Source: OLB11 sp041392835 (GTDB lineage Bacteria > Bacteroidota > Bacteroidia > Chitinophagales > Chitinophagaceae). From it: DNA of 64,000 bases. Each line of letters begins with the position of its first letter. The first letter of the stretch is position 1. Positions 1 to 8,810 of the stretch are shown here, piece after piece. Position numbers and translations under genes: made by a program. The notes beneath the pieces were generated by a model that worked only from the letters and a program-made list of their open reading frames with translations, did no database searches and was not told where the DNA came from. Where the stretch lies: the NCBI GenBank assembly GCA_041392835.1, contig JAWKLF010000001.1, forward strand, positions 124,001-188,000, read 5' to 3'.

Positions 1-2196
1 GATTATCGAGTTGGACAAAAAAATAATTTAGGTATTTTGACCTTAGTTGACAAAGAAGGGAAATTTATAGAAGGTACTGGTGAATACGCAGGACGCTATG
101 TAAAAAATTACAAAAACGAAACAGATTATATAGATGTAAATGTAGACATCAGCGTAGAACTCAAATTAAGAGGTCAAGCTTTTAAAGTAGAAAAATTTGA
201 GCATAGCTATCCGCACTGCTGGCGTACAGATAAACCCATAGTATATTATCCTTTGGATGCATGGTTTATACGAACTACAGCCGTCAAAGAAAGAATGGTA
301 GAGCTCAATAAAACCATCAATTGGAAACCTAAATCAACGGGCGAAGGTCGTTTTGGACATTGGCTTGAAAATATGGTAGATTGGAATTTGAGTCGAAGTC
401 GTTTTTGGGGAACTCCTTTGCCAGTGTGGCGTACAGAAGATGGTCTTGAGGAAGTATGTTGTGGAAGTATTGCCGAAGTAAAAGCACTATTACATGAAGA
501 TAGCCCTGAAAAAAATATTGAAGATGTGCACAAGCCCTATATTGATCAAGTAATATTAAAGTCTCCTACTGGTCAAAAAATGTATAGAGAACCCGATTTG
601 ATAGACGTATGGTTTGATAGCGGCGCTATGCCTTATGCACAATCTCATTTTCCGTTTAATCAAACCAATAATACAACCACGCCACCCAATTTCCCCGCAG
701 ATTTTATAGCAGAAGGAGTAGACCAAACTCGCGGTTGGTTTTATACACTTCATGCCTTAGGTGTATTATTATTTGATTCTGTAGCATACAAAAATGTTGT
801 TTCCAATGGTTTGGTGTTAGACAAAAATGGTCAAAAAATGAGCAAACGTTTAGGCAACGTAGTTGACCCATTCGAAACCATCAATACCTTTGGAGCTGAT
901 GCTACAAGATGGTATTTAATAACAAATGCTTCTCCTTGGGATAGTTTGAAATTTGATATGACTGGTATAGAAGAAAGCCAACGAAAACCTTTCAATACCC
1001 TTTATAATACCTATTCATTTTTTGCATTATATGCCAATGTAGATCAGTTTACTTATCAAGAAGATAGAATACCACTAAATGAGAGACCAGAATTAGATCA
1101 ATGGATAATTTCTTCGTTACAAAGTCTGGTACAAAAAGTTAATGAAGCTCTGGATGATTATGAACCTACCAAGGCTGGCCGTGCTATTGAAGATTTTGTA
1201 GATGAACATCTTAGTAACTGGTATGTGCGTTTATCGAGAAGACGTTTTTGGAAAGGAGAATATGAATTAGAAAAAATTTGTGCATATCAAACACTTTATG
1301 AATGTCTAATAACCCTTTCAAAATTGATAGCACCTATATCTCCATTCTTTAGCGATTGGTTATATCAGCAACTCAATGCCATAACTCAGTTAGAAACTCA
1401 AGCATCTGTGCATCATACCGATTACCCAATAGCAGATTCAAGCCTTATTCAAATTGCTCTTGAAGAAAAAATGCAATTGGCACAAGATGTAACCTCTTTA
1501 ATATTATCACTGCGTAAAAAAGCAAATATAAAAGTAAGGCAGCCCTTACAAAAAGTATTGATACCAGCTATGTCTGAAAAAATAAAAAGTCAGATAGAAG
1601 CAGTACAAGAAATTATTAAGGCAGAAGTCAACATCAAAGAAATTCAATTTTTAGACGCAAGCAATAACTTAATTAAGAAAAAAGCAAAAGCAAATTTCAA
1701 ATCCTTAGGTGCTAAGTTGGGTTCGCAAATGAAAGAAGCTGCACAATTAATTGCAGCATTTGATTTACAAACTATAAATTCTTTTCAAGAAAAAGGAGCA
1801 TTTACACTGAACCTAAAAGAAAGTACTATTGAGCTTACACAGGAAGACATAGAAATTAGTTCAGATGATATTCCAGGCTTGTTAGTGGCCAATAAGGGCG
1901 TTTTAACAGTGGCATTAGATATAGATTTATCAGATAATTTGATTGAAGAAGGGCTTGCAAGAGAACTTGTCAATAAAATTCAAAAACTTAGAAAAGACAA
2001 TCAGTTAGAGCTTACAGACAAAATAACAGTTCAATTAGAAGATGCTGAATTGTTAAAAAAAGCGGTAAATAACTTTAATGCCTATATTTGCACGGAAATT
2101 TTGGCTGATAAGATAGAATTTACTACAAATTTAATAAATCCATCTCTTATTGATGTCAATGAAAACATGATTAAAATATATATATATAAAAATTAA
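1..2196 (+). CDS. ileS: Isoleucine--tRNA ligase, C-terminal part (5' end outside window)
   Basis: Charges tRNA-Ile with isoleucine in the cytoplasm. The reading frame is open from base 1 with no stop, so the gene begins upstream of the window. Class I synthetase motifs are visible: DWNLSRSRFWGTPLP near 373-417, GVDQTRGWFYTLH near 715-755, and the ATP-binding KMSKR signature near 835-849, followed by the helical anticodon-binding domain and a long C-terminal extension. The DWNLSRSRFWG form and the overall layout are those of the long IleRS found in Bacteroidota. A TTG at 37 is only an internal codon and not the start. The DksA-family gene follows after 14 bases, a common Bacteroidota arrangement. 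Confidence 0.95.
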   Translation, partial: DYRVGQKNNLGILTLVDKEGKFIEGTGEYAGRYVKNYKNETDYIDVNVDISVELKLRGQAFKVEKFEHSYPHCWRTDKPIVYYPLDAWFIRTTAVKERMVELNKTINWKPKSTGEGRFGHWLENMVDWNLSRSRFWGTPLPVWRTEDGLEEVCCGSIAEVKALLHEDSPEKNIEDVHKPYIDQVILKSPTGQKMYREPDLIDVWFDSGAMPYAQSHFPFNQTNNTTTPPNFPADFIAEGVDQTRGWFYTLHALGVLLFDSVAYKNVVSNGLVLDKNGQKMSKRLGNVVDPFETINTFGADATRWYLITNASPWDSLKFDMTGIEESQRKPFNTLYNTYSFFALYANVDQFTYQEDRIPLNERPELDQWIISSLQSLVQKVNEALDDYEPTKAGRAIEDFVDEHLSNWYVRLSRRRFWKGEYELEKICAYQTLYECLITLSKLIAPISPFFSDWLYQQLNAITQLETQASVHHTDYPIADSSLIQIALEEKMQLAQDVTSLILSLRKKANIKVRQPLQKVLIPAMSEKIKSQIEAVQEIIKAEVNIKEIQFLDASNNLIKKKAKANFKSLGAKLGSQMKEAAQLIAAFDLQTINSFQEKGAFTLNLKESTIELTQEDIEISSDDIPGLLVANKGVLTVALDIDLSDNLIEEGLARELVNKIQKLRKDNQLELTDKITVQLEDAELLKKAVNNFNAYICTEILADKIEFTTNLINPSLIDVNENMIKIYIYKN

Positions 2197-2210
2197 AACG
2201 TGATTTAATT

Positions 2211-3272
2211 ATGGCTACGAAGAAAAAAGCACCTACTAAAGTAGTTAAAAAAGTAGTGAAAGCGGCTCCTAAAAAAGCGGCAAAAGCAGTTGTAAAAAAA
2301 GCAGCACCAAAAAAAGCAGCAAAACCAATTGCAAAAAAGGCTGCACCTAAAAAAGCAATTGCCAAAAAAGTAGCACCCCAAAAAGTTGCTAAACCAGTTG
2401 CAAAAAAGGCTGCACCTAAAAAGGTAGCCAAAGCAGTTGCCAAAAAAGTGGCTCCCCAAAAAGTAGCTAAGCCAGTTGCCAAAAAAGCAACCCCTAAAAA
2501 AGTAGCTCCCAAAAAAGTGGCTAAACCGGTTGTCAAAAAAGCAGCACCTAAAAAAGTAGCTAAGCCAGTTGCCAAAAAAGTAACTCCTCAAAAAGAAGCT
2601 AAAGTTGTAGCACCTAAGCCTCCTAAAGAAAAAAAGACACCAAAGGCTTTACTTAAAAAAAGTGTTGCAAAACCAATTAAAAAAATATTTACTCCTCAAG
2701 GTATAGATACTGTAGAAAAATCAGACGTGTTTAAAACAAGCACTTTTGGTGTAACTACTTTGAAAAATGAAAGTGGGAAAGTATTAGCTCACAGAAACAC
2801 ATCTGACCTGAAAAGAAAATCAAAAGACGAATTAAAAGATAAAAAATACGAACCCATACCAACAAGATCCATTTTAGATATGAGCACAGCAAATACAGGC
2901 ATTTCATACAGATATAGCGACGAAGATTTAAAAGAATTTAAAGAATTAATACTTCGAAAATTAGATACCGCAAAAGCCGAATTACAATATCTGCAAAGCG
3001 TCATCATGCGAAAGGATGATGGTGGAACTGACGATACCGAAAATAAATATCAAAATATTGAAGAAGGTAGCATGTCTATGGAAAGAGAACAATTTAATCA
3101 GTTGGCAAGCAGACAAATTACATTTATTTCCCATTTAGAACAAGCACTTGTTCGTATTGAAAATAAAACCTATGGTATATGCCGTGTTACTGGTAAGCTT
3201 ATAGATAAAGCTCGTTTACGCGCAGTACCTCATGCTACATTGAGCATTGAAGCCAAAAACGCAAAAAAATAA
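2211..3272 (+). CDS. TraR/DksA-family protein with histone-H1-like lysine/alanine-rich N-terminal tail
   Basis: 353 residues in two parts. Residues 1 to about 150 are almost only K, A, P and V in repeats of the type APKKVAKPVAKK, like histone H1 tails or bacterial Hc1/AlgP-type DNA-binding tails. After a linker, residues about 220-353 match the Bacteroidota TraR/DksA domain: a coiled-coil helical hairpin, then KTYGICRVTGKLI and RLRAVPHATLSIEAK. The four-cysteine zinc site of DksA is reduced to one Cys, as is usual in this group. DksA proteins bind RNA polymerase through its secondary channel; the tail should bind DNA or another polyanion (inference). Homologues in other Bacteroidota are often only about 130 residues. 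It lies right behind ileS and is closed by a strong terminator. Confidence 0.85.
   Translation: MATKKKAPTKVVKKVVKAAPKKAAKAVVKKAAPKKAAKPIAKKAAPKKAIAKKVAPQKVAKPVAKKAAPKKVAKAVAKKVAPQKVAKPVAKKATPKKVAPKKVAKPVVKKAAPKKVAKPVAKKVTPQKEAKVVAPKPPKEKKTPKALLKKSVAKPIKKIFTPQGIDTVEKSDVFKTSTFGVTTLKNESGKVLAHRNTSDLKRKSKDELKDKKYEPIPTRSILDMSTANTGISYRYSDEDLKEFKELILRKLDTAKAELQYLQSVIMRKDDGGTDDTENKYQNIEEGSMSMEREQFNQLASRQITFISHLEQALVRIENKTYGICRVTGKLIDKARLRAVPHATLSIEAKNAKK
2223..2640 (+). repeat. Imperfect tandem repeats coding for Lys-Ala-Pro-Val tail
   Basis: In-frame, degenerate direct repeats with units of roughly 12 codons (variants of APKKVAKPVAKK). Runs of AAAAAA and GCA/GCT/GTA codons recur throughout. Such an array can change copy number by slippage or recombination. 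It explains the long antisense open frames opposite this stretch, which are not genes. Confidence 0.8.
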
Positions 3273-3290
3273 TATAGTACTAATATGAAT

Positions 3291-3320
3291 AAGGGTTGTC
3301 TTAGGGCAACCCTTTTTTTT
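3291..3320 (+). terminator. Rho-independent terminator after the DksA-family gene
   Basis: The inverted repeat AAGGGTTGTC / GGGCAACCCTT has a 3-4 base loop and is followed by a run of eight T. It lies 18 bases behind the stop codon at 3272 and closes the ileS-dksA-like transcript. Confidence 0.9.
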
Positions 3321-3432
3321 GCTATAATTCTGTACTTAAGAAAGAAGAACAATAAAAAAAACGAGTATTTTTGCACGAATAATACCAATCTTAAATTTGT
3401 TCACCTTATCAGTGTCCTAAAATTTTTTTTAT

Positions 3433-4473
3433 ATGCCAGTATTACACAATCGAATTTCTCACAAGGAATTGCGCGAGAAAATGTTGCAAGAGCAAGAAGC
3501 TCGAACTACCATTTCTTTTTACAAATATTTTTTTATAGAAGACCCTCGGTCATTTCGAGATGAGATGTATAAAGCCTTATTTCAGTTAAACGTATTTGGA
3601 CGAATTTACGTAGCACATGAAGGTATCAATGCACAAATAAGCGTTCCCAATTCAAATTTTGAAGCACTTAAAAATTATATATACCAATTACCTCTTTGCA
3701 AAAATTTGAGATTAAATATTGCAGTAGATGATAATGGTAAATCATTCTTTGTTTTAAAAATAAAAGTTAGAGAAAAAATTGTAGCTGACGGATTAAGCGA
3801 TAGCACCTTTGATGCAAGCAACACTGGAACTTATTTGCAAGCAAAAGAGTACAATGATTTGAGTAAACAAGAAGATACTATCATAGTAGATATGCGCAAT
3901 CATTATGAATACGAAGTTGGGCATTTTAAAAATGCAATAGAAATTCCTTCGGACACATTTAAGGAACAGCTACCTATGGCATTGGAAATGTTGCAAGAGC
4001 ATAAAGATAAACCCATAATTATGTATTGCACTGGAGGTATTCGGTGTGAGAAAGCAAGTGCCTATTTAAAACACCACGGCTTTCAGCGGGTACATCATGT
4101 AGAAGGGGGTATTATTAATTATGTAAAAACAGCCAAAGAACAAGGCCTCGAAAATCAATTTATTGGCAAAAACTTTGTGTTTGATGAACGATTAGGAGAG
4201 CGTATTTCGGAAGATATTATATCTCAATGTCATCAATGTGGTCAGCCAGCCGATACACATATCAATTGCCAAAATAGTGCTTGTCATTTATTATTTATAC
4301 AATGCGATACATGCAAAGAAAAAATGAATGCTTGTTGTAGTACTGCATGTCAAGAATTCATTGCACTGCCAGAAGAGCAGCAGAAAGAAATACGAAAAGG
4401 CTTAGATAAAGGACAAATGATTTTTAATAAATCAAAGCATGGCCGTCTCAGACCTAAACTCAATCAAGAATAA
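3433..4473 (+). CDS. trhO: tRNA uridine(34) hydroxylase, rhodanese-family (TrhO/YceA)
   Basis: 346 residues. TrhO makes 5-hydroxyuridine at the wobble position of certain tRNAs, using molecular oxygen. An N-terminal acylphosphatase-like domain (about 20-120) is followed by a rhodanese domain with the active-site loop CTGGIRCEKAS (Cys199) and the motif HHVEGGIINY. A C-terminal cysteine-rich part (CHQCGQPAD, NCQNSACH, CDTCKEKMNACC) looks like a metal site and is typical of the longer family members. A TATTTTTG box at 3366-3373 could be its -7 promoter element. The ATG at 3433 is chosen because the family's N-terminus begins there. Confidence 0.93.
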   Translation: MPVLHNRISHKELREKMLQEQEARTTISFYKYFFIEDPRSFRDEMYKALFQLNVFGRIYVAHEGINAQISVPNSNFEALKNYIYQLPLCKNLRLNIAVDDNGKSFFVLKIKVREKIVADGLSDSTFDASNTGTYLQAKEYNDLSKQEDTIIVDMRNHYEYEVGHFKNAIEIPSDTFKEQLPMALEMLQEHKDKPIIMYCTGGIRCEKASAYLKHHGFQRVHHVEGGIINYVKTAKEQGLENQFIGKNFVFDERLGERISEDIISQCHQCGQPADTHINCQNSACHLLFIQCDTCKEKMNACCSTACQEFIALPEEQQKEIRKGLDKGQMIFNKSKHGRLRPKLNQE

Positions 4474-4498
4474 AATAGGTCTAATTATAACTTTTATT

Positions 4499-4506
4499 TA
4501 TCTTTG
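4499..4506 (+). promoter_or_regulatory. Bacteroidota -7 promoter box (TATCTTTG) before clpS
   Basis: TATCTTTG matches the Bacteroidota housekeeping -7 consensus TAnnTTTG and stands 18 bases before the clpS start. No clear -33 TTG was found at the expected 19-20 base spacing, so the call rests on the -7 box and its position. Confidence 0.5.
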
Positions 4507-4524
4507 AAAATATAACTAAATCAA

Positions 4525-4821
4525 ATGAATAATTACGAACATGAATTAGAATACGAGGTTTTTTTAGAAACCTTACTCGACGATGAGAAGTCCTATCATC
4601 TTGTAGTTTGGAACGATGATGTGAATACGTTTGATTGGGTTATCAAAACCTTAGTAGAGGTTTGTCAGCATACACAAGAACAGGCTGAGCAATGCTCACT
4701 AATAATACACCACAAAGGCAAGTGCACAGTAAAAGAGGGTGAATTTGAAAAATTAAAACCCATTTGCGAAGCCATATTAGAAAGAGGCATTAGCGCTACA
4801 GTAGAAAGTTTGGTAAGCTAA
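4525..4821 (+). CDS. clpS: ATP-dependent Clp protease adaptor ClpS
   Basis: 98 residues, normal family length. ClpS binds proteins with a destabilising N-terminal residue and hands them to the ClpA/ClpC-ClpP protease. The core motif YHLVVWNDDVNTFDWV contains the NDD segment that lines the N-degron pocket, and HHKGKCTVKEG is the following conserved part. The next gene is aat, which adds Leu/Phe to protein N-termini. The two thus form a compact N-degron unit, only 10 bases apart and probably one transcript. Confidence 0.95.
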   Translation: MNNYEHELEYEVFLETLLDDEKSYHLVVWNDDVNTFDWVIKTLVEVCQHTQEQAEQCSLIIHHKGKCTVKEGEFEKLKPICEAILERGISATVESLVS

Positions 4822-4831
4822 GCTTTATACT

Positions 4832-5470
4832 ATGGCTATAGCCTTGTTAGACCAGTCCTATTATTTCCCACCCTCTCAACAGGCTAACTCAGATGGCTTA
4901 TTAGCTGTAGGTGGCGATTTGCATCCCAAGAGGTTAATAAAAGCGTACTCAAAAGGAATATTTCGGTGGTTCAACGAAGATGAGCCTCCATTATGGTGGA
5001 CTCCCGATCCACGTTTTGTATTATTTGCTAAGGAATTAAAAATTTCAAAAAGTATGCGAACATTTTTAAAGAAATCGCAACTACGTTTTGAATACAATAC
5101 TCACTTTAAAGAAATAATGATTGCTTGCCAACAACAAAAAAGAAAAGGCCAATCTGGCACTTGGATTACTCACGAGTTTATCGACTCTTATGTAAGCCTG
5201 CATCATATGGGTGTGGCTATAAGTGCAGCTTGCTTTGAAAAAGATTTGTTGATTGGCGGGCTTTATGGTGTGTTGTTGCCTAAAATGTTTTGTGGCGAAA
5301 GTATGTTTGCAATAAAACCCAATGCCAGTAAATATGCGTTTATACATTTAGTCAATTTTTTATTTCAAGAAAAAAATATTGAGCTCATCGATTGCCAAAT
5401 TCAATCGGCACACTTGGAAAGTTTGGGCGCAAGGTCTATTCCACGCAAAGTATTTGAACAATATTTGTGA
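4832..5470 (+). CDS. aat: Leucyl/phenylalanyl-tRNA--protein transferase
   Basis: 212 residues. Aat moves Leu or Phe from aminoacyl-tRNA to the N-terminal Lys or Arg of proteins, creating the degron read by ClpS. The family signatures are complete: FPPSQQANSDGLLAVGGDL near residues 12-30, IFRWFNEDEPPLWWTPDPR near 44-62, and FCGESMFAIKPNASK. Its position directly behind clpS supports the call. The stop codon is followed after 21 bases by prfB. Confidence 0.96.
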   Translation: MAIALLDQSYYFPPSQQANSDGLLAVGGDLHPKRLIKAYSKGIFRWFNEDEPPLWWTPDPRFVLFAKELKISKSMRTFLKKSQLRFEYNTHFKEIMIACQQQKRKGQSGTWITHEFIDSYVSLHHMGVAISAACFEKDLLIGGLYGVLLPKMFCGESMFAIKPNASKYAFIHLVNFLFQEKNIELIDCQIQSAHLESLGARSIPRKVFEQYL

Positions 5471-5491
5471 GCTAGCGCTTACCTTTGTAGT

Positions 5492-6586
5492 ATGACTGTG
5501 GAACAAATCAAATCCATGCGAGAACGTGTCAATGCGCTCGAAAGCTATTTGTCAATCGAAGAAAAAAAGAATAAAATTGAAAACAATAAACAGCTAAGTT
5601 TATCTGCTGGTTTTTGGGATGATAATGAACGAGCAACAAGCATTTTAAAAGAAATTCAAACCCTATCGTTTTGGGTTGATTTATATGATAAAGTGTTTCT
5701 ATCTGTAGAAGACTTTACAGTATTATTTGAATTTTGGAAAGAAGGAGAGACAAGCGAACAAGAAGCCAAGCAAGCTTTTGATACAGCACAAGACTTATTA
5801 GAAGAAGCCGAATTTAAAAGTACACTAAACCAGCCCGAAGATGAATTGTCGGCCGTAATGACTATAAATTCTGGTGCAGGAGGCACCGAGAGCCAAGATT
5901 GGGCAGAAATGTTGCTTCGTATGTATAGAATGTATGGTGAAAAAAATAATTTTAAAGTCAGCGAACTGGATGTGCAATGGGGCGATGGAGCGGGAATCAA
6001 GCAAGCAACCATAGAAATAGAAGGTGCTTTTTCGTATGGCTTACTCAAATCCGAAAATGGTGTACACCGCCTTGTACGCATATCTCCTTTTGATTCAAAT
6101 GCAAGAAGACATACCTCTTTTGCATCTGTTTTTGTGTATCCGCTCGTAGATGACAGTATAGAAATAGATGTCAATCCGTCCGATATAGAATGGGAGTTTT
6201 TTAGAGCAGGGGGTAAAGGAGGTCAGAATGTAAATAAAGTAGAAACAGCAGTTCGGCTTAAGCATATTCCCAGTGGTATTATTGTTGAGTGTCAACAATC
6301 ACGTACTCAAGGAGAAAATAGAGAAAAAGCATTGAAAATGCTTAAATCACAGTTGTATGAAAAAGAACTCCAACGACAAGAAGAGTTAAAAAACAAAACC
6401 AATGCTTCAAAGAAAAAAATAGAGTGGGGCTCACAGATTAGAAGTTATGTATTTCACCCTTACAAAATGATTAAGGACCATAGAACAGATTTTGAAGTTG
6501 GCAATGTGGGGCCTGTTATGGATGGCGAAATAGATGGTTTTATTAAAGCCTATTTAATGTTAGGCAATACCATTGAGAATCCCTAA
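5492..6586 (+). CDS. prfB: Peptide chain release factor 2
   Basis: 364 residues. RF2 ends translation at UGA and UAA. The stop-codon reading tripeptide SPF is at residues 198-200 (VRISPFDSNARRHTS), and the catalytic GGQ loop at 243-245 (AGGKGGQNVNK). The gene is read in one frame. At the place where many bacteria have an in-frame TGA with +1 frameshift (after the ESYL segment, residues 17-20) there is a sense TCA codon, so the usual RF2 autoregulation is absent. A TACCTTTG box at 5480-5487 lies so close to the ATG that a leaderless mRNA is possible. Confidence 0.96.
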   Translation: MTVEQIKSMRERVNALESYLSIEEKKNKIENNKQLSLSAGFWDDNERATSILKEIQTLSFWVDLYDKVFLSVEDFTVLFEFWKEGETSEQEAKQAFDTAQDLLEEAEFKSTLNQPEDELSAVMTINSGAGGTESQDWAEMLLRMYRMYGEKNNFKVSELDVQWGDGAGIKQATIEIEGAFSYGLLKSENGVHRLVRISPFDSNARRHTSFASVFVYPLVDDSIEIDVNPSDIEWEFFRAGGKGGQNVNKVETAVRLKHIPSGIIVECQQSRTQGENREKALKMLKSQLYEKELQRQEELKNKTNASKKKIEWGSQIRSYVFHPYKMIKDHRTDFEVGNVGPVMDGEIDGFIKAYLMLGNTIENP

Positions 6587-6604
6587 TTTTACGAAAGCTG
6601 AACA

Positions 6605-7603
6605 TTGAAATCTAAATCATCATATAGCATTTTTTTAAGTGTACTCATGCTTTATTTGAGTACCATACATTTCTATGCAACGGCCAAGAACTCCAAATTA
6701 CGTAAGGGTGAAACCCATTTGATGTTCCACTTTGGTCCCTCAAACTATTTGGGCGATTTGGGTGGAAACACGGGCTACGGCAAACCTTTTTTTAATGATA
6801 ATAATTTTAAACAAAGAAATTATTTTTATGGTATAGGATTGCAACGAAAATTTAGACCCTATATCGGATTGCAGTTCAACCTTAGTCAGGGAAAAATAAG
6901 TGGTAGTGATCAAGATGTGCAATATAAATCAGTTGAAGATCCTGCCTATTTTCGATTTAAACGCAACCTTGATTTTAAAACAAAAATCACAGAAGGCGCA
7001 CTTATACTTAGTGTATACCCTTTACAGTTTTTTCGTTCAGATAGCAAACTCGCACTAATCGATTTTCAACCCTATTTTATGGCGGGTTTAGGTTTGTATT
7101 CGTTTAATCCTATGGGCTCTTATTACGATCCAATCTTAGAAGATTTGGTATGGGTAGAGTTGCAACCTCTTCGTACTGAAGGGCAGGGTATGAAAGAATA
7201 TCCTACACGAAAAATGTATGCAACAACTCAATTCAATATGCCCTTTGGATTTGGATTGAAATATAAATTAGGAAAGTATACGCAATTAAGTTTTGAATTC
7301 TTAGGGCGAAAATTGTTTACCGATTATTTAGACGATGTAAGTACTCATTTTATAGACCCCGCTTATTTTTCTACATATCTAAATGAAGAAGATGCTCAAA
7401 TAGCACAATCTGTACACAACAAGTCAAATGTAATATCGCCAGACCATCCCTATGTGGCAGGAGATATACGAGGTAATAATAGACACAATGATTTTTACTA
7501 TAGTTTTCAGTTGGGCTTACATATTTTGATAAGCAAAGGCCATTCAAAAACTTCAAATCAAAAAAAATACTTCAAGTACAACGAATTTGAAATTTGTTTT
7601 TAA
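6605..7603 (+). CDS. Outer-membrane beta-barrel protein, DUF6089-like
   Basis: 332 residues with a hydrophobic signal segment at about 9-27. The mature protein has alternating aromatic strands and Gly turns, as in 8-12-strand barrels, and the phrase HFGPSNYLGDLGG near its N-terminus is typical of Bacteroidota DUF6089-type barrels. Its function is unknown; it is expected in the outer membrane. The best start is a TTG at 6605, since it gives the signal peptide and no ATG lies nearby. Spacing to prfB (18 bases) and holB (15 bases) suggests a shared transcript. Confidence 0.7.
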   Translation: MKSKSSYSIFLSVLMLYLSTIHFYATAKNSKLRKGETHLMFHFGPSNYLGDLGGNTGYGKPFFNDNNFKQRNYFYGIGLQRKFRPYIGLQFNLSQGKISGSDQDVQYKSVEDPAYFRFKRNLDFKTKITEGALILSVYPLQFFRSDSKLALIDFQPYFMAGLGLYSFNPMGSYYDPILEDLVWVELQPLRTEGQGMKEYPTRKMYATTQFNMPFGFGLKYKLGKYTQLSFEFLGRKLFTDYLDDVSTHFIDPAYFSTYLNEEDAQIAQSVHNKSNVISPDHPYVAGDIRGNNRHNDFYYSFQLGLHILISKGHSKTSNQKKYFKYNEFEICF

Positions 7604-7618
7604 TATCTTATATTACAC

Positions 7619-8761
7619 ATGCAGTTCAAAACTATTTTAGGACAGACTCAATTTAAAAAAAATATAGTTCGACTTATTAAAGAACATCAGCTCCCTCATG
7701 CAATGATGTTAGCTGGACCAGAAGGTAGTGGAAATTTGCCCATGGCATTGGCTATGGCACAATACATAAATTGTAAAAATAAAACCGATGATGATAGTTG
7801 TGGCACATGCCCTTCTTGTATGAAAATTGAAAAATTACAACATCCCGATGTGCATTTTTCTTTTCCAACTATTCGAAAAGAAAATGCATCGAAACCGCCA
7901 ATTAGTAACGATTTTATACTGTCTTTTCGTGAGTTTTTCTTAAAATATCCATATGGAAATGATCAAGACTGGCTCAAGTTTTTGAAACACGAAAAACAGG
8001 GAAATATAACGGCCGATGAATGCCGCTCTATTATTCAGAAATTACAAATGCGGAGTTATGAAAGTGAGTACAAAGTATTCATTATGTGGTATCCAGAATA
8101 TTTGGGAAATGAAGGAAATATCCTATTGAAATTAATTGAAGAACCAACACCCAAAACCATACTCCTTTTTGTTTCTACCCAACCCGAAAAAGTATTGGCA
8201 ACTATACAGTCGAGAACGCAATTATTTAATTTAGATAAAATTCAAACAGAAGAATTACAACAATACTTAGTACAAACAAAACATGTGCCCTTAGAAAAAG
8301 CCCTTCAAATTGCTCGCATTGCCGAAGGCAATATCAACTATGCCCAAAAATTGGTTGATGAAGATACACACGACTACTTGATATGGCTTAAAGATTGGCT
8401 CAATGCCATGTATACCAACAATGGTATTGCTATATCGGATTGGGTGGCAGACAAAGCAGCTTTTTCAAAAGAACAAATTAAGCAGTTTTTAAATTATACT
8501 TTACAACTTTTTGAACATTTGGTTCGAATAAAATATTTGGGCCTTGCCAAACTACCCCTTTTAGACGATGAGAAACGTGTAATAGATCTATTATTGCAAA
8601 AAAATGTAGATGAATGGGCTATTGAAAAATGTCAACAAGAACTCGATAATACACTTTATTATATAGAACGAAATGCAAATGTAAAAATCACATTACATGC
8701 CTTATCTTTACACATTCAGTTGATTCTACTTAGCAAACGAAAACAAGCACTAGCTACTTAG
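7619..8761 (+). CDS. holB: DNA polymerase III, delta' subunit (clamp loader)
   Basis: 380 residues. Delta' is part of the clamp loader that places the sliding clamp on DNA. The N-terminal AAA+ fold has a degenerate P-loop (AGPEGSGNLPMA), as usual for delta'. The zinc-binding knot is CGTCPSC with an upstream Cys (about residues 56-68), followed by KIEKLQHPDVHFSFP. NILLKLIEEPTPKTILLF corresponds to the conserved sensor region. The neighbour ricT is also next to holB in Firmicutes and many Bacteroidota, which supports both calls. Confidence 0.92.
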   Translation: MQFKTILGQTQFKKNIVRLIKEHQLPHAMMLAGPEGSGNLPMALAMAQYINCKNKTDDDSCGTCPSCMKIEKLQHPDVHFSFPTIRKENASKPPISNDFILSFREFFLKYPYGNDQDWLKFLKHEKQGNITADECRSIIQKLQMRSYESEYKVFIMWYPEYLGNEGNILLKLIEEPTPKTILLFVSTQPEKVLATIQSRTQLFNLDKIQTEELQQYLVQTKHVPLEKALQIARIAEGNINYAQKLVDEDTHDYLIWLKDWLNAMYTNNGIAISDWVADKAAFSKEQIKQFLNYTLQLFEHLVRIKYLGLAKLPLLDDEKRVIDLLLQKNVDEWAIEKCQQELDNTLYYIERNANVKITLHALSLHIQLILLSKRKQALAT

Positions 8762-8810
8762 CATACAACAAATAATAATTATTAAACAAGAAAGGAAATT
8801 TATATATAAT

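Noticed and set aside
2171..2591. Two long antisense open frames (134 and 128 codons) opposite the lysine-rich repeats
   Set aside because: They arise from the low-complexity AAA/GCA codons of the real gene; their translations are repeats of Gly/Phe/Ala/Thr with no family and no start signal.
2223..2640. Possible CRISPR array because of regular repeats
   Set aside because: The repeats are imperfect, contiguous and in frame with a coding sequence, without spacers and without cas genes.
3285..3563. 92-codon frame overlapping the start of trhO
   Set aside because: It runs through the terminator at 3291-3320 and is out of frame with trhO, whose family match is clear.
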